This document shows, piece after piece, positions 24,452-36,389 of a stretch of DNA of 64,000 nt. How positions within the stretch are numbered: the stretch's first letter is position 1; the number at the start of each line of letters is the position of its first letter. Where the stretch lies: NCBI RefSeq assembly GCF_004217445.1, contig NZ_SHKX01000012.1:372001-436000 (forward strand). The letters are read 5' to 3'. Source of the DNA: Fluviicoccus keumensis (GTDB lineage Bacteria > Pseudomonadota > Gammaproteobacteria > Pseudomonadales > Moraxellaceae). The translations under genes and the position numbers were made by a program. The notes under the pieces are model-generated. The model made no database searches and was not told the DNA's origin. It saw only the letters and a program-made list of their open reading frames with translations.

Positions 24452-25905
24452 GCCGGCATCTGGTCTGGTTGCGCGCGGACTTGCGCAGCATCGATAATAC
24501 CGCCTTGAGCGAAGCCTGCCGCGACCCCGAAGCCGAGGTCGCGGCGCTGTGGCTGGTGACGCCGGAGCAATGGCGGCGGCATGGCAAGGCCGGTTGCCAG
24601 CTGGATCTGGAACTGCGCACCCTGCGCGAGCTATCCGTCACACTGGAAGCGCTGAACATCCCGCTGCTGATCCGCGAGGTTCCCGATTTTGCGGCCATTC
24701 CCGCCTTGCTGCTGTCCCTGTGTCAGGCCGAAGGTATCGACCGCGTCTACTGGAACAAGCAGTACGAATGGAACGAGCGCGTTCGCGACAAGGCTGCCGC
24801 TGACCTGTTGCGCGCCAATGGCATCACGGTCGAGATGCATGCCGACCAATGCATTATCGGTCCCGGCGAGGTGCTGACCGGTGACGGTCGTTTCTATTCG
24901 GTCTACACCCCGTTCAAAAGGAACTGGCTTTCGCAAATATACGAGCGCGGCGTGCGGGTGCACCCTGCGCCGTTGAAACGGCAGTCCGCGTGGACCAGGC
25001 CTGATCCGGTTCCAACGTCGGTTCCCGGTTTCGAGTCACATGTGCCGTTGCCGGAGCTGGAACGGCTGTGGCCGGGCGGCGAATCGGCGGCGTTGGCGCG
25101 GCTGGAGGTATTCACGGACAAGCATGCCCGCCGTTATCGCGAGTTGCGCGATTTTCCGGCCTTGTCGGAAGCCACCAGCGGCCTGTCGCCTTATCTGGCG
25201 ATCGGCGCGATTTCGTCGCGTCAGTGCTGGCAGGCAGCAGCCAATGAATTGGCGGCTTACGGCCCGTCCGCGGACATTGACCACTGGGTCAGCGAGCTGG
25301 GATGGCGTGAGTTCTACAAGCACATCCTGGTCGGTTTTCCCCGCGTCAACAAGCACCGGCCCTTCCGCCTGGAAACGGAGCAGTTGCGCTGGAATGACGA
25401 CGAAGAGGCGTTCCAGCGCTGGTGCGACGGCAAAACCGGGTTTCCCATCGTTGATGCGGCCATGCGGCAACTGCGTGCCACCGGCTGGATGCACAACCGT
25501 CTGCGCATGATCGCGGCCATGTTCCTGACCAAGGACCTGTTCATCGACTGGCGCAAGGGTGAACGCTTCTTCATGCAGCACCTGGTGGACGGCGATCTGG
25601 CCGCGAACAACGGCGGATGGCAATGGAGCGCGTCCACCGGCAATGACGCCGCGCCCTATTTCCGCATATTCAACCCGAAGTTACAGAGCGAACGTTTTGA
25701 TCCGGAAGGCAATTTCCTGCGGCGCTATCTGCCGGAACTGGCCGGGCTCGACAACAAGCGCATCCATGCCCCGCACGAGAAGCAGCGCGACTTCCTGCTG
25801 GATTACCCGCTGCCGATGGTGGATCACCGCGCGGCCTGCGAGGAAACGGTCAGCCGCTTCAAGGCCCTGGGGGAATTGCCAGTCGGCCGGGCGGATAACC
25901 GCTAG
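24448..25905 (+). CDS. phrB: Deoxyribodipyrimidine photolyase (CPD photolyase)
   Basis: Flavoenzyme of 485 residues that repairs cyclobutane pyrimidine dimers using blue light. The N-terminal antenna domain starts HLVWLRADLRSIDNTAL. The FAD domain carries SELGWREFYKHIL, WCDGKTGFPIVDAAMRQL, TGWMHNRLRMIAAMFLTKDL and NGGWQWSASTGNDAAPYFRI, which are hallmarks of class I CPD photolyases. The ATG overlaps the MerR stop. It is the last gene of the light operon and converges on the SDR gene with a 10-nt gap. Confidence 0.95.
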   Translation: MSRHLVWLRADLRSIDNTALSEACRDPEAEVAALWLVTPEQWRRHGKAGCQLDLELRTLRELSVTLEALNIPLLIREVPDFAAIPALLLSLCQAEGIDRVYWNKQYEWNERVRDKAAADLLRANGITVEMHADQCIIGPGEVLTGDGRFYSVYTPFKRNWLSQIYERGVRVHPAPLKRQSAWTRPDPVPTSVPGFESHVPLPELERLWPGGESAALARLEVFTDKHARRYRELRDFPALSEATSGLSPYLAIGAISSRQCWQAAANELAAYGPSADIDHWVSELGWREFYKHILVGFPRVNKHRPFRLETEQLRWNDDEEAFQRWCDGKTGFPIVDAAMRQLRATGWMHNRLRMIAAMFLTKDLFIDWRKGERFFMQHLVDGDLAANNGGWQWSASTGNDAAPYFRIFNPKLQSERFDPEGNFLRRYLPELAGLDNKRIHAPHEKQRDFLLDYPLPMVDHRAACEETVSRFKALGELPVGRADNR

Positions 25906-25915
25906 GCGGGACTGA

Positions 25916-26863
25916 CTAGTTCAGCCAGTCCTTGCCCAGCAAACGCTGGGCATAATCACTCAACAGCGCCTCAAGCGCCTCGCGATCCGCCTGTGTCTCC
26001 CGCGTGGCGCGCATGCGGTGTTCCGGCCAGATCCGCCGGTCATGGTAAAACGCCCCGCTTTGCAACCTGTCGCGACGGGCGGCGGCCAGCCATGTCATGG
26101 TGTCCGCCCCTTCCTCGGCATTACGCAGCAGCGGCCGGGTCAGCTTGCGAAACCCCGGCAGCGCCGTTTGCACGCCCACCGTATCCGCCCAGCCCGGATG
26201 CATGCTGTACACGCCCACTGACGGAAACTTGGCCGCCCAGCGCCCGGTCATGATCACCTGGCCACGCTTGGTGCGCGCGTAGACATCCGGCCCTTTGTAC
26301 GTCAGTTGCCGCGTTTCGGGGTCATCGACGCGGATGTGCTGCGTATACATGCCCCCGGAAGAGACATTGATCACCCGCGCGTCCACCCGGCCGGCCAGTG
26401 ACGGCAGCAGTTTCTCGGTCAGGATGTAATGCCCCAGCAGGTTGGTGGCAAATGTCGCCTCCAGACCTTCCGCCGTTTCCCGGCGTTCGTTGAGCAGCAC
26501 ACCGGCATTATTCAACAGGATGTCGATGTTGCCGCGCTGGCGCAGCCGCTCGCTTAAGGCAAGCACCGCCTGCATGTTCGAGAGGTCGGCGATTTCGCAC
26601 TCCACCGGTCCACCGTTCGGCAGACGAGTCAGCGTCTCGCGCATCACCGCCAGCTTGCCGGCATCGCGCCCGACCAGGACCACCGTCGCGCCCAATCCAC
26701 ACAGTTGCTTTGCCGCCGCCGCGCCCAGTCCCCCGGTCGCGCCGGTGATGATGGCGACTCGCCCCTCCAGTCGCGACAGTTCTTCCCAATCCCGGCGCTG
26801 ACGCCATTGATAACCCAACCGGGTGTAGCCCAGCAGTGATTTTTCCAGCAGCCAGTCCATCAT
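25916..26863 (-). CDS. Short-chain dehydrogenase/reductase
   Basis: A 315-residue SDR. The NAD(P) motif is TGATGGLGAAAAK, with the NNAG motif, active-site Ser in NVSSGG, and YARTK as YxxxK. It has a 35-residue N-terminal and a ~50-residue C-terminal extension. Related SDRs occur in the same light-inducible gene set in other proteobacteria, so it may share that lipid-related role, though here it is on the opposite strand, convergent with phrB and without its own visible palindrome. Confidence 0.85.
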   Translation of the reverse strand: MMDWLLEKSLLGYTRLGYQWRQRRDWEELSRLEGRVAIITGATGGLGAAAAKQLCGLGATVVLVGRDAGKLAVMRETLTRLPNGGPVECEIADLSNMQAVLALSERLRQRGNIDILLNNAGVLLNERRETAEGLEATFATNLLGHYILTEKLLPSLAGRVDARVINVSSGGMYTQHIRVDDPETRQLTYKGPDVYARTKRGQVIMTGRWAAKFPSVGVYSMHPGWADTVGVQTALPGFRKLTRPLLRNAEEGADTMTWLAAARRDRLQSGAFYHDRRIWPEHRMRATRETQADREALEALLSDYAQRLLGKDWLN

Positions 26864-26968
26864 TGTCAGTTCTCCGAAGTCGTGCCGCCTTTGTGCGCCA
26901 GACCGGCGTTAACGTCAATCGGACAAACGGCTGCTATCATGCGCGGCCTTGAAATCATGGAGAAAATC

Positions 26969-27682
26969 ATGCGTTACCCCGCCCTTGCCTTGCTGTGCCT
27001 CGGATTTCCGGTGTTCAGTGCTGCCGACGAACCCGTTCCCAACCTGAGCGGCATGGTCGATATCGGCTATATCAGCAGCATGGGCACGACCAGCGGCAGC
27101 AAGGATACTTTTCGCGGCAAGGTCATGCTGACGAACACGGGGGAATACTGGATCAACATCTTTTCGGGTGAAGGCATCAGTGTCCGTGACGAGTATCCCG
27201 CCACCAATGACACCGAGCACTACCTGCTGAACTACAAGGCGCGTCACTACTTGAACCCGCTCGAGTTTTTCACGTTTCGCGGCCAATGGGAAAAAGACTT
27301 GCTCAGTGCCAGCGAGTATCAGGCCTTTGTATCGCTGGGGCTGGGTCGTGAGCTGATCAAGACGGACCACCATTTCTTGAAGATCGAACTGGGTCCGGGG
27401 GTTCGCCATACCGAATGGAGCCAAGCGGCGACCGAGAATAATGCGATGGGCCTGCTCAGCTGGGACTATGACTGGAAAATCAGTGATGTCTCCCGCTTCA
27501 CTCACAAAGGCACCGTCGAATCAGCGGAAGACAGCACCGTCACGCGTATCAGCAACCAGTTCAGGCAGAATGTGACGAAAGTGATTGGGATGACCGTTAA
27601 TCATGACTATCGCTACGAACATGGCAGCCAGAACAAACGTGAAGGGATCTTCACCTTCGGCATTAATTATCAGTTCCAATGA
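26969..27682 (+). CDS. Outer-membrane beta-barrel protein, DUF481-like
   Basis: A 237-residue exported protein. The ATG at 26969 has GGAG at 6-nt spacing and gives a signal peptide (MRYPALALLCLGFPVFSAAD). The rest alternates short amphipathic strands: YLLNYKARHYLNPLEFFTFR, FLKIELGPGVRH, and the final GIFTFGINYQFQ ending in Phe-Gln. This is the DUF481/YdiY-type pattern. It probably sits in the outer membrane; function unknown. It ends just before a strong terminator shared with ppsA. Confidence 0.8.
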   Translation: MRYPALALLCLGFPVFSAADEPVPNLSGMVDIGYISSMGTTSGSKDTFRGKVMLTNTGEYWINIFSGEGISVRDEYPATNDTEHYLLNYKARHYLNPLEFFTFRGQWEKDLLSASEYQAFVSLGLGRELIKTDHHFLKIELGPGVRHTEWSQAATENNAMGLLSWDYDWKISDVSRFTHKGTVESAEDSTVTRISNQFRQNVTKVIGMTVNHDYRYEHGSQNKREGIFTFGINYQFQ

Positions 27683-27696
27683 TTTGTTTTAAAAAG

Positions 27697-27724
27697 AAAA
27701 AGGCGTCCTGATGGACGCCTTTTT
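27697..27724. terminator. Bidirectional terminator between the DUF481-like gene and ppsA
   Basis: The stem AAAAGGCGTCC/GGACGCCTTTT has a TGAT loop and A/T tails on both sides, and lies between convergent genes. Confidence 0.92.
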
Positions 27725-27742
27725 CATGGAGCGGGAAACCGG

Positions 27743-30115
<2,373 letters not shown>

Positions 30116-30200
30116 GGTGAGGCTCCCTTACTAGGTTGGGTCATCGCCGGGGTGGATCGCAACCCGGACGTATTGTGGCCGGGACAGGTTATGTCCACAG

Positions 30201-30260
30201 CGGATTGTGTATTACACTCGCCGTCAGTGGCGACTGCCCGTTACTATAAAGACTCCATCC
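30201..30260. promoter_or_regulatory. ppsA-ppsR divergent control region with two small palindromes
   Basis: The 173-nt region between ppsA and ppsR holds GTGTATTACAC (30207-30217, palindromic around T) and CAGTGGCGACTG (30225-30236). TACTATAA near 30242-30249 could be the -10 box of ppsR. The palindromes are candidate operators; no regulator is identified. Confidence 0.3.
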
Positions 30261-30288
30261 GCATCAGACAAACCCCAAAGGCCAGCCA

Positions 30289-31110
30289 ATGAGAAGAAGC
30301 GTATTTTTTATCTCCGACGGAACCGGCATCACCGCCGAAACCCTGGGTCACAGCCTGCTGGCGCAGTTCGGGAACGTCTCGTTCGAACAGCACACCCTGC
30401 CCTACGTTGGCAGTCCGGAGAAGGCCCGCGAAGCTGTCGTGCGCATCAATGAGGTCGCGGCGCAGGACGGCATCCAGCCCATCATCATCGACACCATTGT
30501 CGACAAGGAAATCCGCTCCATTATAGCGAGTGCGAACGCCTGCATGTTCGACGTTTTCGAGACCTTTGTTGGAAAACTGGAGACCTTGCTGGGCGAAAAG
30601 CCGATGAACGCGGTGGGCAAGTCGCATTCGGTCAATACCCAGACCTACAAGACCCGCATCGACGCCGTGCATTTCGCGCTGGACAATGACGACGGCGCCC
30701 GCACCCGTCATTACGATATGGCGGACATCATCCTGATCGGCGTATCGCGGTCGGGCAAGACGCCGACCTGCATTTACCTGGCGTTGCAATTCGGCATTCG
30801 CGCCGCCAACTACCCGCTGACAGAAGACGATCTGGACAGTGAAAGCCTGCCCAAGGCGCTGAAGGAGCATCGCTCCAAACTGTTCGGCCTGATGATTGAC
30901 GCCGACCGCCTGACCATGATCCGCAACGAGCGCAAGGCCAACAGCCGTTACGCCAGTCCGCAGCAGGTGATGCGGGAATTGCGGGCCATCGAGTCGATCT
31001 ATATCCGCGAAGGCATTCCCTTCCTGGATGTGTCGGAAATGTCGGTCGAGGAAATCGCGACGCGCATTATCGACCAGAAGCACCTGAAACGCCGGATCAG
31101 CAGCAACTAG
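30289..31110 (+). CDS. ppsR: PEP synthase regulatory protein (kinase/pyrophosphorylase) PpsR
   Basis: DUF299 protein that inactivates PEP synthase by ADP-dependent phosphorylation and reactivates it by phosphate-dependent removal. It has 273 residues. The phosphate-binding motif GVSRSGKTPTCIYLAL is near residue 150. The N-terminus VFFISDGTGITAETLGHSLL is diagnostic of the family. Being divergent from ppsA makes the pairing certain. Its last 4 nt overlap the end of the convergent PAS gene. Confidence 0.96.
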   Translation: MRRSVFFISDGTGITAETLGHSLLAQFGNVSFEQHTLPYVGSPEKAREAVVRINEVAAQDGIQPIIIDTIVDKEIRSIIASANACMFDVFETFVGKLETLLGEKPMNAVGKSHSVNTQTYKTRIDAVHFALDNDDGARTRHYDMADIILIGVSRSGKTPTCIYLALQFGIRAANYPLTEDDLDSESLPKALKEHRSKLFGLMIDADRLTMIRNERKANSRYASPQQVMRELRAIESIYIREGIPFLDVSEMSVEEIATRIIDQKHLKRRISSN

Positions 31111-32705
31111 ATCCGTCGAAGCGTCTGTTCATGCCAGGCAGGCCGCAAATCGCGGATCTGCTTGAGCATGTGCAGCGGACTGCCGTTGCTGCGGCGCATC
31201 ACGGTCACTTCCATATCCACCGGTACAACTTCCCCGTTCTTGTTGATCAGCCGCTTTTCGAGGCTGTAGAAGTTGCAGTCGCCGGTCAGCATGCCGTTCA
31301 CATAGCCCTGATCCAGGCCCAGATCCTCAGGATGCGTGATTTCCCGGAAGTTCATCTGCCGCAATTCTTCCTCGGTGTATCCGATCAGATCGCTGAAGCC
31401 CTGTGTGGCGGAAATGATGGCGCAGTTCATGTCCACCAGCAGGACAGTCCCGGAGCTATCATCCTCCAGGTGCGGCGGTTCGGGCGGAATATCGTCATCC
31501 GCGGGCGTTTCGGCCGGCACTGGCAACGCTTCCGCCGGATTGAGATGCCTGCCTTCCGTGACCAGCCAGCGGATTTCGCCGTTGGTTCCGAAAACCGGTT
31601 TTACCGAAAAATCCACCCGGTGCTGCACACCCTCGCGATCGACAATATCCACTTCCCGGCGGACGAATTCTCCGGTCCCGGCCTTGCTGATCGCTTCCCG
31701 CACCATGCGTCGTTGATGATCGTCTTTCCACCAGGAGCCTTCCCAGAGGACCACGCCCCGCATGTGCCCGTAGGGCAGCCCGGTCATTTCATAGACGGCC
31801 TGGTTGCATTCCAGCACGCTACCGTCGGCTTCAAGCAGGCCCACGAACTGGAACATGGAGTTGAAGACGGCCTGGAACTGGGTTTCGCGATCAACCAGGC
31901 GGCTTTGCAGTCTTTTCTGTTCGGTAATATCGAGAATGATGCCGGACATGCGGGCGGGCTCGCCATGCTCGTCCCATTCGGTAATCTTGCCGCGATCGGC
32001 AATCCAGCGAAAGCTGTCCGGACTGTTGCGGACTCGGTACTCATTTTCAAAAAAGGTGGTGCGCCCTTCAAAATGATCCTTGACCAGCGCGGCGCACTTT
32101 TCCCGGTCTTCGGGGTCTATCCGGTCTTCCCAGTGCTGGATTTCAGTATCCTGCCCGGGCGCAATGCCCAGCAGCGTATTCCAGTAACCGGTGCGCTCGA
32201 CATGATTGTTGCGGATATTCCAGTCCCACATCCCGACCTTCAGGTGATCCATGACATCGGGCCAGTATTTGTTGTTCTTGAGCGATTCCTGCAATCGTGC
32301 CTGTTCGCTTGCCTCATAGGCCTGACAGCAATCGCGCTCGAAGAAAATGCCGATCAGGGCTTCCGGATCTTCGGGATGTCGTCGCGCCAGAAGATGGACG
32401 TAGAGGGAGGCATGGCCGGGACGGGCAATCTCAAGCTCGGCCGCCGTTGATTCGGAACAGCTCTGAAGCTCAGCCAACATGGCCTGAACCCGGGATTGGG
32501 CGGCGTCGCTGTAGCAGGCCAGCCACTCGTCGAGGCCGATTGGATTCAGGTCGGGGGCCAGCCCGTGCATGGTCAATGCCCCGGCCGAAAAATGAACAAG
32601 ACCCTTTGAGGTTTCCAGCACCCAGGTTCCTGTCCGGGATTGCTGTTCAAACAGTGAGAAAACGAGAGATGTATCCGATACCACTCCGGCGCTGCGCTTT
32701 TCCAT
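31107..32705 (-). CDS. Multi-PAS sensory protein without an output domain
   Basis: About 532 residues. PAS-type segments are visible. One at roughly residues 150-270 is of PAS_3 type with PAC motif RMSGIILDITEQKRL; one at ~275-400 follows FQAVFNSMFQFVGLLEADGS; and a last one at ~430-530 includes VDMNCAIISATQGFSDLIGY. The N-terminal ~140 residues may be another degenerate PAS. No kinase, GGDEF, EAL, HTH or methyl-accepting domain follows. An acidic, proline-rich linker separates PAS 2 and 3. The ATG at 32705 has AAAGGG just upstream; an ATG at 32729 is the alternative. It could be an adaptor for another protein or a truncated receptor. Confidence 0.75.
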   Translation of the reverse strand: MEKRSAGVVSDTSLVFSLFEQQSRTGTWVLETSKGLVHFSAGALTMHGLAPDLNPIGLDEWLACYSDAAQSRVQAMLAELQSCSESTAAELEIARPGHASLYVHLLARRHPEDPEALIGIFFERDCCQAYEASEQARLQESLKNNKYWPDVMDHLKVGMWDWNIRNNHVERTGYWNTLLGIAPGQDTEIQHWEDRIDPEDREKCAALVKDHFEGRTTFFENEYRVRNSPDSFRWIADRGKITEWDEHGEPARMSGIILDITEQKRLQSRLVDRETQFQAVFNSMFQFVGLLEADGSVLECNQAVYEMTGLPYGHMRGVVLWEGSWWKDDHQRRMVREAISKAGTGEFVRREVDIVDREGVQHRVDFSVKPVFGTNGEIRWLVTEGRHLNPAEALPVPAETPADDDIPPEPPHLEDDSSGTVLLVDMNCAIISATQGFSDLIGYTEEELRQMNFREITHPEDLGLDQGYVNGMLTGDCNFYSLEKRLINKNGEVVPVDMEVTVMRRSNGSPLHMLKQIRDLRPAWHEQTLRRI

Positions 32706-32847
32706 TAGACCCTTTGCAGTAGAAACCATTACTAGCGTTGGCGGGATTATCTACCTGAATATGTTCCAAGAGAACATCATTAAATCAGTTGGCGTATTTT
32801 GGTAAAATACACAGACCCGAGCCATATATATTATTAGTTCCCTATCA

Positions 32848-33696
32848 TTAAACCCGGTTTTCAATTACGCGAACCAGGCTGGACAGTCGCTGCACCGGTA
32901 TGGGCAGCACGCCGTAATAGGATTCCGGAATATGAACCGCGGTTTGCCGGAATCCACAGGACCGGAAGCCTTCCCGGATGGCCTGTTCCGTCCGGAAGTG
33001 CAGGCTGACTCGGCTGCGGGTGGCGAAGGCCAGGCCATGTATGAAGCTGTCCACAAAACGGGTGACCGGGTGCCATTTGAAGTCAGGGTAAAGGTCGGTG
33101 ATGTAGTATCCGGTTGGAAAAGCTTTCAGCGTTTGCGCCAGCCGCTTCCAAAAGCCGCTGATGGTCGGCAGGTCGAAATAATTGATCAAGCCTTCGGTAA
33201 TGACCAGTGTTTTACGGCTGGTGTCCAGTTCGCGGCGGAAAACCGTATTCAGCGCCTCTTCCGTGTTTTCTTCCAGAATATTGATGGAACAAACCCGGTG
33301 ACGGTTATCCAGCAGGCCGTTTTGGACAAGCAATTGCTGCTTGTGCGCGGCCATGCCGGGCAAATCCGCCTCCAGATAATGCAACTCCTGAAACTCTGCG
33401 CAAAACCGGGTTCCGCGCGGCGACAGGCCGCAAGCGATTTCGACAATCTGGGTGACGCCTTCCTCGCGAATGGCGCGGCGCACCACATCATCAATGATCA
33501 GGTGCCGCTGCAGCAGCATGACATCGTTACTGACGCCCAGGATATATTCCGCAAACAGCTCCACCGGCCGTCCCAGCCAATACAGCGCCTTGCCCTCGCG
33601 GGTATCGAAGGCGGTCGCGGACAGGCCATGCTGCCGCCACACTTCGCTGGTGTAGTAGGCGGTGAAGCTGATGCCGGAGCTGTCGGTGTCGGCCAT
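32848..33696 (-). CDS. Class I SAM-dependent methyltransferase, LCMT/PPM-like
   Basis: A 282-residue methyltransferase of the leucine carboxyl methyltransferase-like (PPM) group: IVEIACGLSPRGTRF as the SAM-binding motif, LHYLEADLPGMAA, and TLVITEGLINYFD. This group methylates carboxyl or hydroxyl groups on small molecules in polyketide pathways or on proteins; no pathway genes are nearby. It is a single gene between the PAS protein and the acyl-CoA dehydrogenase. Confidence 0.8.
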   Translation of the reverse strand: MADTDSSGISFTAYYTSEVWRQHGLSATAFDTREGKALYWLGRPVELFAEYILGVSNDVMLLQRHLIIDDVVRRAIREEGVTQIVEIACGLSPRGTRFCAEFQELHYLEADLPGMAAHKQQLLVQNGLLDNRHRVCSINILEENTEEALNTVFRRELDTSRKTLVITEGLINYFDLPTISGFWKRLAQTLKAFPTGYYITDLYPDFKWHPVTRFVDSFIHGLAFATRSRVSLHFRTEQAIREGFRSCGFRQTAVHIPESYYGVLPIPVQRLSSLVRVIENRV

Positions 33697-33807
33697 GAGA
33701 CGGTCTCGTTGTCAATGGGTGGAATGGTTGCCGGTTACGTTAACGGACCCCCGGCCCGTATGAAAGGGCCGGTCGGGACAATCGTCCGGCCCGGTATTTT
33801 TGCGCAC

Positions 33808-35613
33808 TCAGAACCAGGCATCCTGCATTTCCAGCGGCGTCGCTTCCAGACGGCTCAGCAAATCCGCCATCACGTCCGTTTCCGGTAATTCCCACTGGAA
33901 GAAATAGCGCGTGGTATGCAGCTTGCCCTGATAGAAATCATGATCCGCCTGCGGTAAACCGGGTTGATTCAGTCCTTCGGCGGCGGTGACAGCTTGCCAC
34001 AGCCAAAGCCAGGCCAGGGTTATCCGCCCGAACAGATCCAGATAGACCGTGGCGTTGGCCAGACCCAGATCGGGGTTGGCGGGAATGACGCCCAGCAGAT
34101 GGCGCGTTACCTCATCGAGCCGGGTCATGGCGGCTTCCAGCGGTGCGGTAAAACCGGCGGTGGCTTCCAGTCCGGCGGCCTCCCGGATGGTGGCGGCGAC
34201 GTTTTCCCGGAACGCTGAGTACCCCGCCATCTGCTGCATGCCGACCTTGCGCCCCAGCAGATCAATGCCGTGAATGGCTTCCGCGCCTTCATGGATCGGG
34301 TTCAGGCGGTTGTCGCGGTAATACTGTTCCACCGGGTATTCCCGGATGTAACCCGAGCCGCCCAGCACTTGAATCGCCAGTTCGTTGGCCTTGGTGCCGT
34401 ATTTGGACGGCCATGACTTGACGACCGGCGTCAGCAGGTCCAGCAGCAGCGCGGCGCGGCGACGGGTTTCGCTATCCGGCGCGGTGCTCTGGTCTTCAAA
34501 CAGGCTGGAGGCATACAGGCACAGCGCCAGCGAGCCTTCGGCGTAGGCCTTTTGCGCCAGCAGCATCCGTTTGACGTCCGCATGGGCGATGATGTTGACC
34601 TGCTTCGACAGCGGATCCTTGCTGGAGGGCAACCGGCCCTGCGGGCGTTGCCGCGCATAGGCCAGCGAGTAGTTGAAGCCCTGATAGGCCAAGGCCGCCG
34701 CGCCCAGGCCCACCGCGATGCGGGCCTCGTTCATCATCTGGAACATGTAGCCCAGACCCTTGTGCGCCTCGCCGACCAGATAGGCCACCGCCCCGCCCTG
34801 TTCACCAAAGCTGAGCACAGTGGAGGTGGTGTTGCGCCAGCCCATCTTGTGCAGCAGCCCCGCCAGGGCGACATCGTTGCGTGCACCCGGCGAGCCGTCT
34901 TCATTCACCAGGAATTTGGGGCAGATGAACAGGGAAATACCCTTCACGCCTACCGGAGCGCCCTTGATGCGCGCCAGCACCATGTGCACGATGTTTTCGG
35001 TCAGTGACTGGTCGCCGCCGGAGATGAACATCTTCTGCCCGAACAGGCGATACGTGCCGTCAGGCTGCTCTACGGCATAAGTACGGATATCAGCCAGCGC
35101 CGAGCCTTGCGCCGGTTCGGTCATGGCCATGGTCCCGGCAAAGCGCCCTTCCCGCATCGGCGGCAGATAACGGGCCTTTTGCGCTTCCGAACCAAAGGCG
35201 TGAATCAGGTTGGCCGCGCCAATGCTGAGGAACAGGTAGCCGGTGGTGGAGATATTCGCAGCGTTGATGTAAGCCATCGCCGTGCGCAGGATCACTTCCG
35301 GCAGTTGCAGCCCGCCTTCCTCGTAGTCATAGCCCGCCGCCAGAAATCCGGCCCCGGCAAAGGCGTCCCAGGCCGCCTTGGTTTCCGGGATCAGCTGTAC
35401 CTGCGCGCCATCGAAGGTGGGTTCGTTGGCGTCGCCCTTGGCGTTGTGGTTGGCGAAGTATTTTTCGGCGATCGTGCGCGCGGTTTGCAGGGTGGCGTCA
35501 AAGACCTCGCGGGAGTGTTCGCGATAGCGCTCGCGGTCCGGCAGGCGGCCGGTGTCCAGCAGTTCGTAAAGCAGGAAGGCGATGTCGCGTTCATTCAGCA
35601 AAGGCGTGTTCAT
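33808..35613 (-). CDS. Acyl-CoA dehydrogenase, DmdC/FadE-like long form
   Basis: A 601-residue flavoprotein of the long acyl-CoA dehydrogenase branch (with C-terminal extension, as in 3-methylmercaptopropionyl-CoA dehydrogenase). Seen: GTMAMTEPAQGSALADIRTY (FAD/substrate loop), GQKMFISGGDQ, KMGWRNTTSTVLSFG, and the catalytic Glu region NPIHEGAEAIHGIDLLGRK. The C-terminal 130 residues are helical. The start MNTPLLNERDI at 35613 is chosen over a 19-residue upstream extension. No beta-oxidation partners adjoin it, so substrate length is unknown. Confidence 0.9.
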   Translation of the reverse strand: MNTPLLNERDIAFLLYELLDTGRLPDRERYREHSREVFDATLQTARTIAEKYFANHNAKGDANEPTFDGAQVQLIPETKAAWDAFAGAGFLAAGYDYEEGGLQLPEVILRTAMAYINAANISTTGYLFLSIGAANLIHAFGSEAQKARYLPPMREGRFAGTMAMTEPAQGSALADIRTYAVEQPDGTYRLFGQKMFISGGDQSLTENIVHMVLARIKGAPVGVKGISLFICPKFLVNEDGSPGARNDVALAGLLHKMGWRNTTSTVLSFGEQGGAVAYLVGEAHKGLGYMFQMMNEARIAVGLGAAALAYQGFNYSLAYARQRPQGRLPSSKDPLSKQVNIIAHADVKRMLLAQKAYAEGSLALCLYASSLFEDQSTAPDSETRRRAALLLDLLTPVVKSWPSKYGTKANELAIQVLGGSGYIREYPVEQYYRDNRLNPIHEGAEAIHGIDLLGRKVGMQQMAGYSAFRENVAATIREAAGLEATAGFTAPLEAAMTRLDEVTRHLLGVIPANPDLGLANATVYLDLFGRITLAWLWLWQAVTAAEGLNQPGLPQADHDFYQGKLHTTRYFFQWELPETDVMADLLSRLEATPLEMQDAWF

Positions 35614-35716
35614 GGCGGTCGGATCGAAGCAGGGAGGACTAGGCTTCGCTTTTACCGCCAATGCGGGCACTGATCAAGGGTTACCGCGACCGCAGCCTGC
35701 CGCGCGAAGGCCAATG

Positions 35717-36385
35717 TCAGGCCTGAGCGGGCTGAAGGCGTTGCCAGGCCGCGCGTTGCAGCATTTCCAGACGCGTCGCCACCCGCCAGGCCAGCAGATA
35801 CAGCAAAACATAAAAGACATAGGCCGCCAGCATCCAGCGCTCCCCCGCCATCCAGTCGCGCACCGTATTGGCGGCGTGCAGGTCCACCACCGCGAGGATC
35901 TTGCAGACGTTGGCCACAATCAGCGACAGCGTGCAGGCCGGAATGGTGTAGCGCAGCGTCAGGTGGGCGTGATCGGGGTGGGCGCTGCCCTGGAACAGGC
36001 GGCGCAGCATGCGGGTGGCGGTCAGCAGGCCGCTGGCAATGTCCTTGATAATACCCATCGGGCTGTGCGCGCTGCTTTCACCCTGCCCGTTCAAAACAAT
36101 CAGGTTGCGGAAGGCGATGAACATCCAGCCAAAGCACAGGAAATTCAGCATCACCATGGTGGCGGTAATCTGGGAAAGCCGCAGCATGCCGTCCGTATTC
36201 AGGCTATGACGGACATCGGCGGGCAACGCCGACAAGGCTGTATCCAGGGGAACACCCGCCATCCAGTGATAGCTGTCGAGGCCATGGACAAAGCCGCGCA
36301 CAGTCAGCAGCAATGGCGGCAGCATCAGCCAGCCCAGCCAGCGGGTGATGCGCTGCAGGTCGGTGTACTGGAAACGGGAGGCCAC
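35717..36385 (-). CDS. Multi-pass inner-membrane protein of unknown function
   Basis: A 222-residue protein with four or more hydrophobic helices: ~15-30, ~72-92, ~145-165 and ~185-205. It begins 4 nt after the stop of ttcA, so the two genes are probably co-transcribed. The topology recalls DUF4328-type membrane proteins, but I do not recognise the family with confidence. No catalytic motif is visible. Confidence 0.7.
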   Translation of the reverse strand: MASRFQYTDLQRITRWLGWLMLPPLLLTVRGFVHGLDSYHWMAGVPLDTALSALPADVRHSLNTDGMLRLSQITATMVMLNFLCFGWMFIAFRNLIVLNGQGESSAHSPMGIIKDIASGLLTATRMLRRLFQGSAHPDHAHLTLRYTIPACTLSLIVANVCKILAVVDLHAANTVRDWMAGERWMLAAYVFYVLLYLLAWRVATRLEMLQRAAWQRLQPAQA

Positions 36386-36389
36386 GGCG

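Noticed and set aside
33751..33772. CCGGCCC...GGGCCGG hairpin between the methyltransferase and acyl-CoA dehydrogenase genes
   Set aside because: A 7-bp stem with no U-tract on either strand; not enough to call a terminator.
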